Positions 35,457-45,620 are shown, numbered from the stretch's first letter. The stretch: 64,000 nucleotides of DNA from Mitsuaria sp. WAJ17 (GCF_014174515.1 NZ_JACJUG010000007.1:62001-126000); one strand, 5' to 3'. Translations and numbers: made by a program. The notes: generated by a model not told the origin, from the sequence alone.

Positions 35457-35969
35457 TCAGGGTTGCGAGGCCTGCTTGGCCACGCGGTCCGCCAGGCGGG
35501 CGCTGACCGAGGGCGAGACGAACTGCGAGACATCACCGCCCAGCTTGGCGATCTCGCGCACAAAGGTGCCTGAGACGAACTGGTACTGGTCCGAGGGCGT
35601 CAGGAAGACGGTCTCGACATCGGGCATCAGCTTGCGGTTCATGCCCGCCATCTGGAACTCGTAGTCGAAGTCGCTGACGGCGCGCAGGCCGCGCACGACC
35701 ACCTTGCCACCGTGCTGTTGGACGAAGTCGCGCAGCAGCCCGCGGAAGGCGATGACCTCGACATTGGGGTAGCGCGCGGCCACCTCGCGGGCGATCTCCA
35801 GGCGTTCGTCCGGGGAGAAGAGCGTGTTCTTGTGATGGCCGGCGGCCACCGCCAGGATCAGGCGCTCGAAGAGTTGGCTGGCGCGGCGCATCAGGTCCTC
35901 ATGCCCGAGGGTCATGGGATCGAAGGTGCCGGGATAGACGGCGGTCAGCACTTTGGCGGTGGTCAACAC
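35457..35969 (-). CDS. coaD: Phosphopantetheine adenylyltransferase
   Basis: Fourth step of coenzyme A synthesis. 170 aa nucleotidyltransferase fold with [16 protein letters not shown] (TxGH-type motif), [17 protein letters not shown], and the C-terminal [17 protein letters not shown]. The start is GTG at 35969 or TTG at 35966; AGGAG lies only 3 bases before the GTG but 6 before the TTG, so the TTG may be the true start. A GGATAAT on the minus strand about 65 bases upstream is a possible -10. Confidence 0.96.
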   Translation of the reverse strand: MLTTAKVLTAVYPGTFDPMTLGHEDLMRRASQLFERLILAVAAGHHKNTLFSPDERLEIAREVAARYPNVEVIAFRGLLRDFVQQHGGKVVVRGLRAVSDFDYEFQMAGMNRKLMPDVETVFLTPSDQYQFVSGTFVREIAKLGGDVSQFVSPSVSARLADRVAKQASQP

Positions 35970-36093
35970 AGGCTCCTGGCCGTCGCGGTGTAAAGCGGGA
36001 GTACTGCAGCGGGTGGCGGGGGCGACGGCGCCCGGATTATCCCTCGCCCCCGTACCCGCCCGGCGGACGGGGTTTCGTCCACTCGAACGCGGC

Positions 36094-36711
36094 TCAGCCC
36101 TCGCGGCGGAACAGGGCGTAATGCACGGCCCCCGCCTTGCCGCTGCGATGCGGCTGCAGGCCCAGCTCCGGCGCCGGCGTGAGGGGCTCGGGGGCCTCGA
36201 TGTAGAGGTAGCCGCCCGGCACCACCAGGGGCGCCGCGGCGCGCAGGGCGGGCTCGAAGAGGCCTGCGTCGAAGGGGGGGTCCAGCATCACCAGTTCGAA
36301 GCGGGCCCGCTCGCTGCGGGCCATCCAGGCCAGGGCATCGACGGCCTCCACGCGCAGGGTCTCTGCCTTGAGCCGGGCCTTGGAGGCATTGAGGCTGCGC
36401 GCCAGCTCGCCATCGCGCTCCAGCAGCAGCACGTCGTCGGCCCCCCGCGAGGCGGCCTCGAAGCCCAGGGCGCCGCTGCCGGCGAAGGCGTCCAGCACAC
36501 GCCAGCCGGAGAGGTCCTGGCCCAGCCAGTTGAACAGGGTCTCGCGCACGCGGTCCGGCGTGGGGCGCAGGCCGGGCTTGTGGGCCACCGGCAGCTTGGA
36601 GCGCTTCCACTGGCCGCCGATGATGCGAACCTCGGCCGGTGCCAGGCGCGGCGCGCCCTGGGGTCTCGCACGCGCAGCCGGGGCGGCCTCGGGTTTCGAT
36701 CGTGACTTCAC
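36094..36711 (-). CDS. rsmD: 16S rRNA (guanine966-N2)-methyltransferase RsmD
   Basis: 205 aa AdoMet-dependent methyltransferase. [27 protein letters not shown], AdoMet motif [14 protein letters not shown] and catalytic motif LDPPFD are clear. The GTG start overlaps the hisF stop as GTGA. The first 27 residues are a basic, Pro/Ala-rich extension before the conserved domain. Confidence 0.95.
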   Translation of the reverse strand: MKSRSKPEAAPAARARPQGAPRLAPAEVRIIGGQWKRSKLPVAHKPGLRPTPDRVRETLFNWLGQDLSGWRVLDAFAGSGALGFEAASRGADDVLLLERDGELARSLNASKARLKAETLRVEAVDALAWMARSERARFELVMLDPPFDAGLFEPALRAAAPLVVPGGYLYIEAPEPLTPAPELGLQPHRSGKAGAVHYALFRREG

Positions 36712-37487
36712 TGCCGCACCTCGATGCCACGGCTGGCCATCAGGGCCTTGGCCTCGCCCACCGTGTGTTGGCCGTAGTGGAAGATGCTCGCGGCCAGCAC
36801 AGCGTCGGCGCCGCCGATCTGGATGCCATCGACCAGGTGTTCCAAGGTGCCCACGCCGCCCGAGGCGATCACGGGTACGGGTACGGCGTCGCTGACGGCG
36901 CGCGTGAGCGCCAGGTCGAAGCCGATCTTGGTGCCGTCCCGGTCCATGCTGGTCAGCAGGATCTCGCCGGCGCCGAACTCGGCCATCTGGCGGGCCCACT
37001 GCAGGGCGTCGAGGCCCGTGTTCTTGCGACCGCCATGGGTGTAGACGTCCCAGCCCTCGCCGCGCGCGGCAAGGTCATCGCCCTGGCGGCGCTTGGCGTC
37101 GATGGCCACAACGATGCACTGCGCACCGTAGCGCTCCGAGGCCTCGCGGATCAGCTCGGGCCGGGCCACGGCGGCCGAGTTGAAGCTGACCTTGTCCGCC
37201 CCGGCATTGAGCAGGCGTCGCACATCAGGCACCGAGCGCACGCCGCCGCCCACAGTCAGCGGGATGAATACCTGCGAAGCCACGGCCTCGATGATGTGCA
37301 GGATCAGGTCACGGCCGTCGCTGGTGGCCGTGATGTCCAGGAAGGTGAGCTCGTCCGCGCCCTGCTCGTTGTAGCGGGCGGCGATCTCCACCGGGTCGCC
37401 CGCGTCGCGAAGGGACTCGAAGTTGACGCCCTTCACCACGCGACCACCGGTCACGTCCAGGCAAGGAATGATGCGTTTGGCCAGCAT
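36708..37487 (-). CDS. hisF: Imidazole glycerol phosphate synthase subunit HisF
   Basis: Cyclase subunit, 259 aa TIM barrel, working with His[21 protein letters not shown] contains catalytic Asp11; IDAKR and [14 protein letters not shown] contain the second Asp region and phosphate-binding residues. It is the last his gene in this cluster and overlaps rsmD by 4 bases. Confidence 0.98.
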   Translation of the reverse strand: MLAKRIIPCLDVTGGRVVKGVNFESLRDAGDPVEIAARYNEQGADELTFLDITATSDGRDLILHIIEAVASQVFIPLTVGGGVRSVPDVRRLLNAGADKVSFNSAAVARPELIREASERYGAQCIVVAIDAKRRQGDDLAARGEGWDVYTHGGRKNTGLDALQWARQMAEFGAGEILLTSMDRDGTKIGFDLALTRAVSDAVPVPVIASGGVGTLEHLVDGIQIGGADAVLAASIFHYGQHTVGEAKALMASRGIEVRQ

Positions 37488-37509
37488 GGGGCGGGTCTTT
37501 CAAGAACAA

Positions 37510-37530
37510 GGGCCGCTGCGCGAGCGGCCC
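37510..37530 (-). repeat. Hairpin between hisA and hisF
   Basis: 8-bp inverted repeat GGGCCGCT / AGCGGCCC with a 5-base loop in the 71-base gap between hisA and hisF. On the transcribed strand it is followed by CCCTTGTTCTTG, so it might be a weak terminator or a stability element. Confidence 0.45.
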
Positions 37531-37558
37531 TGTGATGGAGAGGGAGGCTGGGGAGCGA

Positions 37559-38308
37559 TCAGGCCTGGGCTTCGGAGAGCTCGTCGGCCCGCTTCTGGGC
37601 AGCGGCGAGGTCCAGGTCGCCGGTGTAGATGGCGCGGCCGCAGATCACGCCTTCCACGCCTTCGCTCTCGACGGCGCACAGGGCCTCGATGTCCTGCATG
37701 TTGGAGAGGCCACCCGAGGCGATCACCGGGATGGACAGCGCCTGCGCGAGCTTGACCGTGGCCTCGATGTTCACGCCGCTGAGCATGCCATCGCGGCCGA
37801 TGTCGGTGTAGATCACGCCCTCGATGCCGTAGTCCTCGAACTTGCGGGCCAGGTCGATCACCTCGTGGCCGGTGAGCTTGCTCCAGCCGTCGGTGGCGAC
37901 CTTGCCGTCCTTGGCGTCCAGGCCCACGATGATGTGGCCGCCGAAGGCCGAGCAGGCGTCCTTGAGGAAGCCCGGGTTCTTGACCGCGGCGGTGCCAATG
38001 ATGACGTAGGACAGCCCATCGTCCAGGTAGCGCTCGATGGTGTCGAGGTCCCGGATACCACCGCCCAGTTGGATGGGGATGTCGTCGCCCACCTCGCGGA
38101 TGATGGCCTTGATGGCCGCCTCGTTGACGGGCTTGCCCGCGAAGGCGCCGTTGAGGTCCACCAGGTGCAAGCGCCGGGCGCCGGCGTCAACCCAGCGCCG
38201 CGCCATGGCAGCAGGGTCCTCGCCGAAGGTGGTGGAGGCGTTCATGTCGCCTTGTTGCAGGCGGACGCATTTGCCGTCTTTCAGGTCAATGGCAGGGATC
38301 AGCAGCAT
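37559..38308 (-). CDS. hisA: Phosphoribosylformimino-5-aminoimidazole carboxamide ribotide isomerase HisA
   Basis: 249 aa TIM-barrel isomerase of histidine synthesis. [17 protein letters not shown] holds catalytic Asp8; [12 protein letters not shown] holds the second Asp. The half-barrel repeat shared with HisF is recognisable. It lies 91 bases after hisH on the same strand. Confidence 0.98.
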   Translation of the reverse strand: MLLIPAIDLKDGKCVRLQQGDMNASTTFGEDPAAMARRWVDAGARRLHLVDLNGAFAGKPVNEAAIKAIIREVGDDIPIQLGGGIRDLDTIERYLDDGLSYVIIGTAAVKNPGFLKDACSAFGGHIIVGLDAKDGKVATDGWSKLTGHEVIDLARKFEDYGIEGVIYTDIGRDGMLSGVNIEATVKLAQALSIPVIASGGLSNMQDIEALCAVESEGVEGVICGRAIYTGDLDLAAAQKRADELSEAQA

Positions 38309-38398
38309 GGCCGAAATGCAGGTGGTGGGAGAAGGTTGAAGGGGATTGCGAGGCGGATAACGCGGCGCTCATGCAGGGGCGGGAGACGGCGGACGTCC

Positions 38399-39049
38399 TC
38401 ATGGCTTCCAGTGCAGGAAATTGCGATACAGGGCCAGGCCCAGCGCGGCGCTTTTCTCGGGATGGAATTGGGTGGCGAAAATATTATCCCGGGCCACGGC
38501 GCAGGTAAAGCGCTCGCCGTACTCCGTCTCGGCGGCACTGTGAGCGGGGTCCGTCGGCGCCGTGTAGTAGCTGTGCACGAAGTAGTACCAGGCACCATCG
38601 GGCACGCCGGCGAAGACGGGATGCAGCCGGGTCTGGAACACGCGGTTCCAGCCCATCTGCGGCACCTTATAGCGGCTGCCGTCGGGCTGCAGGCGGCCTT
38701 CCAGCTGGAAGCGCTTCACGCGGCCGGGGATCAAGCCCAGGCCGGGGGTGTCCTGCTCTTCGCTGTGATCCAGCAGCATCTGCATGCCCACGCACACGCC
38801 CATCAGCGGCTTGCGCGTGGCGGCGTCCAGCACGGCCTCCTGCAGGCCTGAATCGCGCAGCTCGCGCATGCAGTCGCGCATGGCACCCTGGCCCGGCAGC
38901 ACCACGCGCTCGGCGGCGTAGACCTCCTGCGGCTTCGAGGTGATCAGCACCTCCACGCCCTGGCCCTCGGCCGCATGAATCACGGCCTGGGACACGGAAC
39001 GCAGATTGCCCATGCCGTAATCGACGACAGCAACGGTCCGGCTGGCCAT
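38399..39049 (-). CDS. hisH: Imidazole glycerol phosphate synthase glutaminase subunit HisH
   Basis: 216 aa class I glutamine amidotransferase. [12 protein letters not shown] at the N-terminus, nucleophile Cys in [11 protein letters not shown], and His/Glu in ATQFHPEKS. It delivers ammonia to HisF. The start overlaps the hisB stop (TGATG on the minus strand). Confidence 0.98.
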   Translation of the reverse strand: MASRTVAVVDYGMGNLRSVSQAVIHAAEGQGVEVLITSKPQEVYAAERVVLPGQGAMRDCMRELRDSGLQEAVLDAATRKPLMGVCVGMQMLLDHSEEQDTPGLGLIPGRVKRFQLEGRLQPDGSRYKVPQMGWNRVFQTRLHPVFAGVPDGAWYYFVHSYYTAPTDPAHSAAETEYGERFTCAVARDNIFATQFHPEKSAALGLALYRNFLHWKP

Positions 39050-39648
39050 CACAGGGTCCCCTTGGTGGAAGGGATGACGCCTGCGCAGCGCGGGTCCAGC
39101 GTCATCGCCATGCGCAGGGCACGGCCGAAGGCCTTGAACATCGTCTCGCACTGGTGGTGGGCGTTGTGGCCCTTGAGGTTGTCCACATGCAGGCTCACCA
39201 GGGCGTGGTTGACGAAGCCCTGGAAGAACTCGTAGGTCAGCTGGGTGTCGAAGGCGCCGACGCTGCCAGCGGTGAACTTGACGTCCATCTCCAGGCCGGG
39301 GCGGCCGGAAAAGTCGATCACCACGCGCGACAGCGCCTCGTCCAGGGGCACATAGCTGTGGCCGTAGCGGGTGAGGCCCTTCTTGTCACCGATGGCCTGG
39401 GCGACGGCCATACCGAGCGTGATGCCGACATCCTCCACGGTGTGATGGCCGTCGATGTGCAGGTCGCCGCGGGCCTCGATCTCCAGGTCGATCAGGCCGT
39501 GGCGGGCAATCTGGTCCAGCATGTGGTCGAAAAAACCGATGCCGGTGGACAGCTTGGCTTCCCCCGTTCCATCGAGGTTGACGCGGACGCGGATCTGCGT
39601 CTCCTTGGTGTCGCGGCGGACTTCGGCAATGCGTGCGGCGGTGCTCAT
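39049..39648 (-). CDS. hisB: Imidazoleglycerol-phosphate dehydratase HisB
   Basis: Monofunctional dehydratase, 199 aa, without the phosphatase domain seen in enteric bacteria. Metal-binding motifs [17 protein letters not shown] and NAHHQCE are all present. It begins 19 bases after the hisC stop. Confidence 0.98.
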   Translation of the reverse strand: MSTAARIAEVRRDTKETQIRVRVNLDGTGEAKLSTGIGFFDHMLDQIARHGLIDLEIEARGDLHIDGHHTVEDVGITLGMAVAQAIGDKKGLTRYGHSYVPLDEALSRVVIDFSGRPGLEMDVKFTAGSVGAFDTQLTYEFFQGFVNHALVSLHVDNLKGHNAHHQCETMFKAFGRALRMAMTLDPRCAGVIPSTKGTL

Positions 39649-39667
39649 GGTCTGGACTTCGGCAGGT

Positions 39668-40762
39668 TCAGGGCAGGTTCAAATCGATGAGGGCGGCTTG
39701 CAGGGCGGCCAGCAGGGCCTGGTTCTCCTCCGGGGTACCGATGGTGATGCGCAAGCACTGCCGCAGCAAGGGGTGCAGGCCGGAGACGTTCTTGATCAGC
39801 ACGCCGCGAGCCTTGAGCCCCGCGAACACCGCGGCGGCATCCGGCACGCGCACCAGCAGCATATTGCCCTGGCTGGGGAAGACCTGCACCCACCTCAGTT
39901 GCTGCAGGGCGCCATGCAGGCGCTCGCGCTCGGCACGCAGGATGGCGGCCTGCTCGGCAAAGACGGCCTCGTGCTCCAGCGCGAAGAGCGCCGCCTCGGC
40001 ATTGAGCACGCTGACGTTGAAGGGCGGACGCAGCTTCTCGACCTGGTCCACCAGCTCGCGCCGGCCCATCAGATAGCCAATGCGCACGCCGGCCAGGCCG
40101 AACTTGCTCATGGTGCGCATGATCAGCACCTTGGGATGGCGCTGCATCAGGGCCAGGCCGTCGTGCTCGGCAAAGGGCTGGTAGGCCTCGTCCAGCACCA
40201 CCAGGCCGGGCGCGGCCTCGATGAGGCGCTCGATGACAGCTTCGTCCCAGAGGTTGCCGGTCGGGTTGTTGGGATGCGAGAGGTACAGCAGGGCCGGCTG
40301 CTCGGTGGCGATGGCGTCCAGCATGGCCGCCTCGTCCAGCTCGAAGTCCGGCCGCAGGGGTACGCCCACAAAGCGCAGGTGCTGGTACTGGGCCGAGATG
40401 CCGTACATCACGAAGCTGGGCAGGGGCGACATGATCACCGCGCCGGGCCGGGCCACGGCCAGGCTCAGCAGGGAGATCAGCTCGTCCGAGCCGTTGCCCA
40501 GCGTCAAGCCGTAGCCCTCGGCGGGCAGCTGCGCATGGCGGGCCAGCGCCGCGGCCAGCTGCTGCGTGCCCTCGGCCGGATAGCGGTTCAGGGCCACGCG
40601 GCCCAGGCGCTCGCCCAACTGCTGCTGCAGGGCCTCGGGCAGGCGGTAGGGGTTCTCCATCACGTCCAGCTTGACCAGGCCGGCGCCGGATTGCACCGGG
40701 TAGGCCTGGGTCTGGCGCACGTCCTCGCGGATGCGGGACAGGGCTTGGCTCAGTTCATCCAT
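39668..40762 (-). CDS. hisC: Histidinol-phosphate aminotransferase HisC
   Basis: 364 aa PLP-dependent aminotransferase. [37 protein letters not shown] and the PLP-lysine segment [16 protein letters not shown] are visible. The ATG at 40762 has CGGAG 5 bases upstream. It stands only 13 bases after the stop of a PIN-domain toxin gene and is separated from hisD by the chemoreceptor and the toxin-antitoxin pair. Confidence 0.97.
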   Translation of the reverse strand: MDELSQALSRIREDVRQTQAYPVQSGAGLVKLDVMENPYRLPEALQQQLGERLGRVALNRYPAEGTQQLAAALARHAQLPAEGYGLTLGNGSDELISLLSLAVARPGAVIMSPLPSFVMYGISAQYQHLRFVGVPLRPDFELDEAAMLDAIATEQPALLYLSHPNNPTGNLWDEAVIERLIEAAPGLVVLDEAYQPFAEHDGLALMQRHPKVLIMRTMSKFGLAGVRIGYLMGRRELVDQVEKLRPPFNVSVLNAEAALFALEHEAVFAEQAAILRAERERLHGALQQLRWVQVFPSQGNMLLVRVPDAAAVFAGLKARGVLIKNVSGLHPLLRQCLRITIGTPEENQALLAALQAALIDLNLP

Positions 40763-40775
40763 GGAAGCTCCGGGG

Positions 40776-41237
40776 TCAGGCCTTGCCTGCGGCGAACACG
40801 GCGTCCGGCGCGGCCTGCAGGGGATTGAGGATCTGCACGCTGTCCAGTTGCAGGCCATGGGCCAGCTCCAGGCTCAGCAGCCATTCGCAGCCCTGGGCCT
40901 TGGCAGCGGCCACGACCAGGGCATCCATATAGGCCAGGCCGAAGCGGCTCTCGATGGACCAGGCGCTCTCCACGGTGGCGTGGTCGATGGCCCAGGGTTG
41001 CCAGCGCTGGTAGCGGCGCACCTCGGCGCGGGCGTCGCCATTGGGCATCGCGGGATGCAGCCGGGTGGTGACGAGGCGGTAGAAGTCGTTGAGCACCTGG
41101 GTGGAGACGCGCCCGGCGCGGCGCTGCCACAACTCGCGCAGCCAGGCCAGGGCCTGGGCCTGCTCGCCAGGCCGGGCGCCGTCCTCGCTGAGGATCAGCA
41201 CCGAGGTATCGACGAAGACCAGGGGCGCGGCACTCAC
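40776..41237 (-). CDS. PIN-domain ribonuclease toxin (VapC-like)
   Basis: 153 aa. PIN fold with the first acidic residue Asp10 in LVFVDTSVLILSED, a central ESRFGLAYMDALVVAAAKAQGCEWLLS with the later Glu/Asp cluster, and a C-terminal LNPL. The GTG start overlaps the antitoxin stop as GTGA, the classical arrangement of a toxin-antitoxin pair. The target RNA is unknown. Confidence 0.88.
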   Translation of the reverse strand: MSAAPLVFVDTSVLILSEDGARPGEQAQALAWLRELWQRRAGRVSTQVLNDFYRLVTTRLHPAMPNGDARAEVRRYQRWQPWAIDHATVESAWSIESRFGLAYMDALVVAAAKAQGCEWLLSLELAHGLQLDSVQILNPLQAAPDAVFAAGKA

Positions 41238-41452
41238 AGCGCGCCCCGGGCAGGATAGGCCTGACCGTCGCTGGCCCAGCTGCGCTCGCGGTGCAGCCAG
41301 TCCTGCATGGCACGCTCGTAGGCATCGTCATGGCGCATCTTCTCGGCCAGCAGCTCACCGACCAGGCGGGAGACGCTGGTGTTGCGCCGCGCGGCCTCCA
41401 GCCGGGCCCACTCGGCCACGCTGTCTTCCATGGTCACGGTGACGTTCTTCAT
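41234..41452 (-). CDS. Ribbon-helix-helix antitoxin
   Basis: 72 aa. The N-terminal beta strand and helices (MKNVTVTMEDSVAEWARLEAARRNTSVSRLVGELL) are of ribbon-helix-helix type, and the C-terminal tail should bind the PIN toxin encoded next. A longer frame begins 33 bases upstream, but that segment overlaps the operator. It is probably an autorepressor acting on the palindromes just upstream. Confidence 0.85.
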   Translation of the reverse strand: MKNVTVTMEDSVAEWARLEAARRNTSVSRLVGELLAEKMRHDDAYERAMQDWLHRERSWASDGQAYPARGAL

Positions 41453-41465
41453 GAGGCACAGCGTA

Positions 41466-41496
41466 ACACGAAGTTCGTGTTGCACGAACTTCGTGT
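41466..41496 (-). promoter_or_regulatory. Operator palindromes of the toxin-antitoxin operon
   Basis: Two near-identical palindromes, ACACGAAGTTCGTGT (41466-41480) and CACGAACTTCGTGT (41483-41496), stand side by side 14-44 bases before the antitoxin ATG. The centre bases are complementary, so the pair is itself an inverted repeat. This is the expected binding pattern for a dimer-of-dimers RHH repressor. Confidence 0.72.
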
Positions 41497-41549
41497 CCTC
41501 AAGCCACCATTCGCCGGTGTCGAACGCTGGGCCGGTACGCCCGCCCTGC

Positions 41550-43097
41550 TCAGGCCGTCTTGAAACCCGAGACCGCCGCGCTGAGCTGGGCCGCCTGGTC
41601 CCGCAGCGATTCCGCCGCGGCGCTGGACTGCTCCACCAGGGCCGCGTTCTGCTGCGTGACCTCGTCCAGCCGGTTCACCGCCTGGCCGACCTCGGAGAGG
41701 CTGACACTCTGCTCCTGGGTGGCGCGGCTGATGTCCTCGATGATGTGGCTGACCCGCTGCACCGCCTGCACCAGCTCCTGCATGGTCTGGCCGGCCTCGG
41801 CCACGAGTCGGGTGCCGGCATCGACCTTATCGACCGAGGTCCCGATCAGGGACTTGATCTCGCGCGCCGCCTCGGCGCTGCGCTGGGCCAGGGAGCGCAC
41901 CTCGCCGGCCACCACCGCGAAGCCGCGACCCTGCTCGCCAGCCCGGGCGGCCTCGACGGCGGCATTCAGCGCGAGGATGTTGGTCTGGAATGCGATGCCG
42001 TCGATGACGCCGATGATGTCGCTGATCTTGCGCGAGCTGGTGTTGATCTCTTCCATGGTGCCCACCACCCGGCCCACCACCGCCCCGCCCTGCTCGGCCA
42101 CCTGGCTGGCGTCGCGGGCCAGGCCGGTGGCCTGGCGGGTGGCGTCGGCGTTCTGGCGCACGGTCTCGCTGAGGGTCTGCATGGTGGCCGAGGTCTCCTC
42201 CAGGCTGGAGGCCATCTGCTCGGTGCGGGCGGAGAGGTCGCTGGAGCCCGCCGCGACCTCGCTGCTGGACAGGGCGATGCTCTCCGCGCTGCTGCGCACG
42301 GTGCCGATGGAGCGGTTCAGGGACTGGCGCATGTCCTCCAGCGCCAAGGCCAGGCGGCCGAACTCATCGCGCCGCGAGGTGTCCACGTCCACGCCCAGGT
42401 CCCCGCCGGCCACCCGCTCGGCCACGCTGACCATGCGCTGCAGGGGATCGACGGTATTGCGCGTCAGGAACATCGCCACCAGGCCGCCCGCCACCAGCTG
42501 CAGCGCCAGCAGCACCATCAAGGTGAGGCGCACGCTGTCGTAGGTGCTCTTGGCCTCCGCATAGCTGGCCGCGGCGCCGCCCTCGTTGATCGAGACCACC
42601 TTGGCAAGCGCTGACGATGCCTCGTCCACGGTCTTCAGGGAGTCCCCGACCACGGTGGCCTGGTACTCGGCACGATTGCCAGCCTTGCGCTGCTCGATCA
42701 AGCGGTCCTGCACCGCCAGGTAGGCGTCGATCTTGGCCTTCGCCGCGTTCCAGGCCGCCTCTTCCTCAGGCGAAGCAATCAAGGGCACGTAGACACTGAT
42801 CAGCTTGGGCAGGTCCTTCTCGCGCGTGGACTTGATGGTCTCCATCACACTCTGGACTTCCGACACGGTCTCCAGGAGGCACATGCGCAGCTCAAGCCGG
42901 CGGATCGACTGGACCTTGTCATCGATCTCCGAGATGGCCTTGATGCTGGGCATCCAGTTGCTTGCCAGGTCGCTGACACTGGCCTGGATCAGCCCCAGTC
43001 GCGAGATCGAGAGCAGGCCCAGCAGCCCCGACATCAGCAGCACGGCAGCGAAGCCCAGGCCGATGCGCATCCCCACCTTCATGTCCGACAGTCTCAT
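41550..43097 (-). CDS. Methyl-accepting chemotaxis protein
   Basis: 515 aa. N-terminal membrane span (about 8-30), a four-helix-bundle-type periplasmic sensor (about 32-180), a second span (about 184-206), HAMP, and a complete signalling domain with the invariant hairpin tip (IDGIAFQTNILALNAAVEAARAGEQGRGFAVVAGEVRSLAQRSA). The C-terminus (SGFKTA) lacks a CheR-binding pentapeptide. ATG at 43097 has GGAG 7 bases upstream; an earlier ATG at 43115 is less likely. No other chemotaxis gene is nearby; it sits between hisD and the toxin-antitoxin pair. Confidence 0.95.
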   Translation of the reverse strand: MRLSDMKVGMRIGLGFAAVLLMSGLLGLLSISRLGLIQASVSDLASNWMPSIKAISEIDDKVQSIRRLELRMCLLETVSEVQSVMETIKSTREKDLPKLISVYVPLIASPEEEAAWNAAKAKIDAYLAVQDRLIEQRKAGNRAEYQATVVGDSLKTVDEASSALAKVVSINEGGAAASYAEAKSTYDSVRLTLMVLLALQLVAGGLVAMFLTRNTVDPLQRMVSVAERVAGGDLGVDVDTSRRDEFGRLALALEDMRQSLNRSIGTVRSSAESIALSSSEVAAGSSDLSARTEQMASSLEETSATMQTLSETVRQNADATRQATGLARDASQVAEQGGAVVGRVVGTMEEINTSSRKISDIIGVIDGIAFQTNILALNAAVEAARAGEQGRGFAVVAGEVRSLAQRSAEAAREIKSLIGTSVDKVDAGTRLVAEAGQTMQELVQAVQRVSHIIEDISRATQEQSVSLSEVGQAVNRLDEVTQQNAALVEQSSAAAESLRDQAAQLSAAVSGFKTA

Positions 43098-43174
43098 CAC
43101 GAGTCTCCGCAGCATTGGCGATGGGCCATCCTAGGCCAAGTCCTTTGCAGCCGGATAGTGCCAGTCCCATGAAG

Positions 43175-43197
43175 AAAGCCCGGACGAGCCGGGCTTT
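43175..43197 (-). terminator. Terminator after hisD
   Basis: 9-bp perfect stem AAAGCCCGG / CCGGGCTTT with a 5-base loop, 42 bases beyond the hisD stop. On the transcribed strand the stem ends GGGCTTTCTTC, a short T-rich run. It should end most hisG-hisD transcription before the chemoreceptor gene. Confidence 0.65.
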
Positions 43198-43239
43198 GCA
43201 GACCATAAACAACAGCGCTGCACCGGCAGCGCCATCGCA

Positions 43240-44547
43240 TCACTTCAACCGGTATTCTGCCGCCAGCGCATGGCCTTGCAGCCCCTCGCCATATGCCAGC
43301 GTCGCGGCGATGGGGCCCAGCTTCTGGGCGCCCGCCTCGCTGACCTCGATCAGGCTGCTGCGCTTCTGGAAGTCGTAGACCCCCAGCGGCGAAGAGAAAC
43401 GCGCCGTGCCCGAGGTGGGCAGCACGTGATTGGGCCCGGCACAGTAGTCGCCCAGGGACTCGCTGGTGTAGGCGCCCAGGAAGATGGCCCCGGCATGGCG
43501 CAGCAGCGGTTCCCAGCGGTGCGGCTCGCGGCTGGAGACCTCCAGGTGCTCGGGCGCGATGCGGTTGCTGATCTCGCAGGCCTCCTCCATGGAGCGTGTG
43601 AGGATCAGCGCGCCGCGGCCCTCCAGCGAGGCGCGGATCACGTCCTTTCGCGGCATGGTGGGCAGCAGGCGCTCGATGGCCGCGCGCACCTGCGCGATGT
43701 AGCCCGCATCGGGGCACAGCAGGATGCTCTGCGCCAGCTCGTCGTGCTCGGCCTGGCTGAAGAGGTCCATGGCCACCCAATCCGGCGGCGTGCTGCCATC
43801 GGCCAGCACGAGGATCTCGCTGGGGCCCGCGATCATGTCGATGCCGACCTGGCCGAAGACGTGCTTCTTCGCGCTGGCCACATAGGCGTTGCCGGGGCCG
43901 GTGATCTTGTCCACGCGCGGCACAGTGGCGGTGCCGTAGGCCAGGGCCGCCACGGCCTGCGCGCCGCCGATGGTGAAGGCGCGGTGCACGCCGGCCACGT
44001 AGGCGGCGGCCAGCACCAGGGCGTTCTTCTCGCCGCCTGGGGTGGGCACGACCATGATGATCTCGGGCACGCCGGCCACCTGCGCCGGGATGGCGTTCAT
44101 CAGCACGCTGCTGGGGTAGGCCGCCTTGCCGCCGGGGACGTAGATGCCCACACGGTCCAGCGGGGTCACCTTTTGCCCCAGCAAGGTGCCATCCTCGTCG
44201 CGGTAGCTCCAGCTCTCGCCGCAGGCAGCCTTCTGGCGCTCGTGGTAGCTGCGAACGCGGCGGGCGGCGGCTTCCAGGGCCTCGCGCTGCGCGGCGGGCA
44301 GGCCGTCGAAGGCGGCCTTGAGCTCCTCGCGGGTCAGCTCCAGCGCACCGAGCGATTCGGCCGTCAGCCGATCGAAGCGGGCGGTGTACTCCAGCACCGC
44401 GGCATCGCCACGGGCGCGCACATCGGCCAGGATCTCGGCCACGCGAGTCTCGATGGCGGCATCGGTGTCTGCGGACCAGTGCAGCACGCGCTGGAACTCG
44501 GCCTCGAAGCCGGCGTCCTGCGTGTCGAGTTGTCGAAGCTTCAGCAT
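43240..44547 (-). CDS. hisD: Histidinol dehydrogenase HisD
   Basis: 435 aa zinc enzyme performing the last two oxidations of histidine synthesis. [64 protein letters not shown] and [23 protein letters not shown] are conserved. It begins 10 bases after hisG. Confidence 0.98.
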   Translation of the reverse strand: MLKLRQLDTQDAGFEAEFQRVLHWSADTDAAIETRVAEILADVRARGDAAVLEYTARFDRLTAESLGALELTREELKAAFDGLPAAQREALEAAARRVRSYHERQKAACGESWSYRDEDGTLLGQKVTPLDRVGIYVPGGKAAYPSSVLMNAIPAQVAGVPEIIMVVPTPGGEKNALVLAAAYVAGVHRAFTIGGAQAVAALAYGTATVPRVDKITGPGNAYVASAKKHVFGQVGIDMIAGPSEILVLADGSTPPDWVAMDLFSQAEHDELAQSILLCPDAGYIAQVRAAIERLLPTMPRKDVIRASLEGRGALILTRSMEEACEISNRIAPEHLEVSSREPHRWEPLLRHAGAIFLGAYTSESLGDYCAGPNHVLPTSGTARFSSPLGVYDFQKRSSLIEVSEAGAQKLGPIAATLAYGEGLQGHALAAEYRLK

Positions 44548-44557
44548 GGCGGCTCCT

Positions 44558-45199
44558 TCAGACTGCGGGGGTGGCCGACGCGAAGGCGTCGATCAGCTGA
44601 CGCAGGGCCTCGCGCTTCAGCTTGAGTGCCGCCTGGTTGACGACCAGGCGCGAGGAGATCTCCATGATGCGCTCCACCTCCACCAGGCGGTTGGCCTTGA
44701 GCGTGCTGCCGGTGGAGACCAGGTCCACGATGGCATCGGCGAGGCCCGTCAGCGGGGCCAGCTCCATGGAGCCATAGAGCTTGATCAGGTCCACGTGCAC
44801 GCCCTTGTCCGCGAAGTGCTGACGGGCGATCTCGGTGTACTTGGTGGCCACGCGGATGCGCGAGCCCTGCTTGACGGCGGCGGCGTAGTCGAAGTCGTCG
44901 CGGGTGGCCACACTCATGCGGCAGCTGGCGATGCGCAGGTCCAGGGGCTGGTAGAGGCCCGCGCCGCCGTGCTCGATCAACACGTCGCGACCGGCCACGC
45001 CCAGGTCCGCGCCGCCGTACTGCACATAGGTGGGCACATCGGTCGCGCGCACCAGCACGACGCGGACGTCCGGCCTGTTGGTGGGCAGGATCAGCTTGCG
45101 GGAGGTCTCGGGATCCTCGAGCACCTCGATGCCCGCGGCCTTCAGCAGCGGCAGGGTCTCTTCGAAGATGCGTCCCTTGGAGAGGGCCAGGGTGATCAT
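44558..45199 (-). CDS. hisG: ATP phosphoribosyltransferase, short form HisG
   Basis: First enzyme of histidine synthesis, 213 aa. [16 protein letters not shown], the substrate motif and the PRPP loop region [18 protein letters not shown] are present. It lacks the C-terminal regulatory domain of long HisG, so a HisZ partner is expected elsewhere in the genome. It starts the minus-strand hisGD unit; upstream (45200-45301) nothing but a short gap to bolA is seen. Confidence 0.97.
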   Translation of the reverse strand: MITLALSKGRIFEETLPLLKAAGIEVLEDPETSRKLILPTNRPDVRVVLVRATDVPTYVQYGGADLGVAGRDVLIEHGGAGLYQPLDLRIASCRMSVATRDDFDYAAAVKQGSRIRVATKYTEIARQHFADKGVHVDLIKLYGSMELAPLTGLADAIVDLVSTGSTLKANRLVEVERIMEISSRLVVNQAALKLKREALRQLIDAFASATPAV

Positions 45200-45301
45200 G
45201 GGCGTCCTTTGCGGTCTGGATTCGTAGACTCGGCGGACGGCAGCGGGATCACCTGGAGCGGCATCTCACCGCCACCCGCTCGGCTTCAAGCGGATGGGGT
45301 G

Positions 45302-45571
45302 TCAGCGGTGGTGATGAGCAGCCGCGGCCGGCTCGGCCGCATGCTCGGCTGGCGTCAGCGTCTTCATGGACAGGGCGTGGATCTGCTCGCGCATGCGCTC
45401 GCCCAGGGCCTGGTAGACGCGCTGGTGGCGGCGAATGCGGGTGAGGCCCTCGAACTCCACCGAGACGATGGTGGCGAAGAAATGGCGGCCGTCACCCTCC
45501 ACCTGCAGCAGCTGGCAGGGGAGTCCGTCGGCAATGTATTGCTGAACTTCAGCGGGAGTGGGATCGGCCAT
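45302..45571 (-). CDS. BolA/IbaG-family iron-sulfur metabolism protein
   Basis: 89 aa with the BolA fold: LLQVEGDGRHFFATIVSVEFEG and RRHQRVYQALGERM, the second containing the conserved HQ.VY.ALG motif. The C-terminus has a His-rich tail (HHHR). BolA proteins of this type partner with monothiol glutaredoxins in Fe-S handling. ATG at 45571 begins MADPTPAEVQQYI, typical of the family. murA, often found between bolA and hisG in related bacteria, is missing here. Confidence 0.92.
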   Translation of the reverse strand: MADPTPAEVQQYIADGLPCQLLQVEGDGRHFFATIVSVEFEGLTRIRRHQRVYQALGERMREQIHALSMKTLTPAEHAAEPAAAAHHHR

Positions 45572-45601
45572 GATGGGCGGGATTCTACCGAGACGCGGCA
45601 G

Positions 45602-45620
45602 GCCCCGGCCAAGCCGGGGC
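45602..45620 (-). repeat. Hairpin between permease gene and bolA
   Basis: GCCCCGGC / GCCGGGGC with a 3-base loop, in the 94-base gap after the ABC permease gene. No T run follows on the minus strand, so its role as a terminator is doubtful. Confidence 0.4.

Noticed and set aside
43146..43165. A sigma-54-like sequence (TGGCAC...GCTGCA on the minus strand) upstream of the chemoreceptor gene.
   Set aside because: The distance between the GG and GC elements is 12 rather than 10 bases, so it does not fit the consensus spacing.
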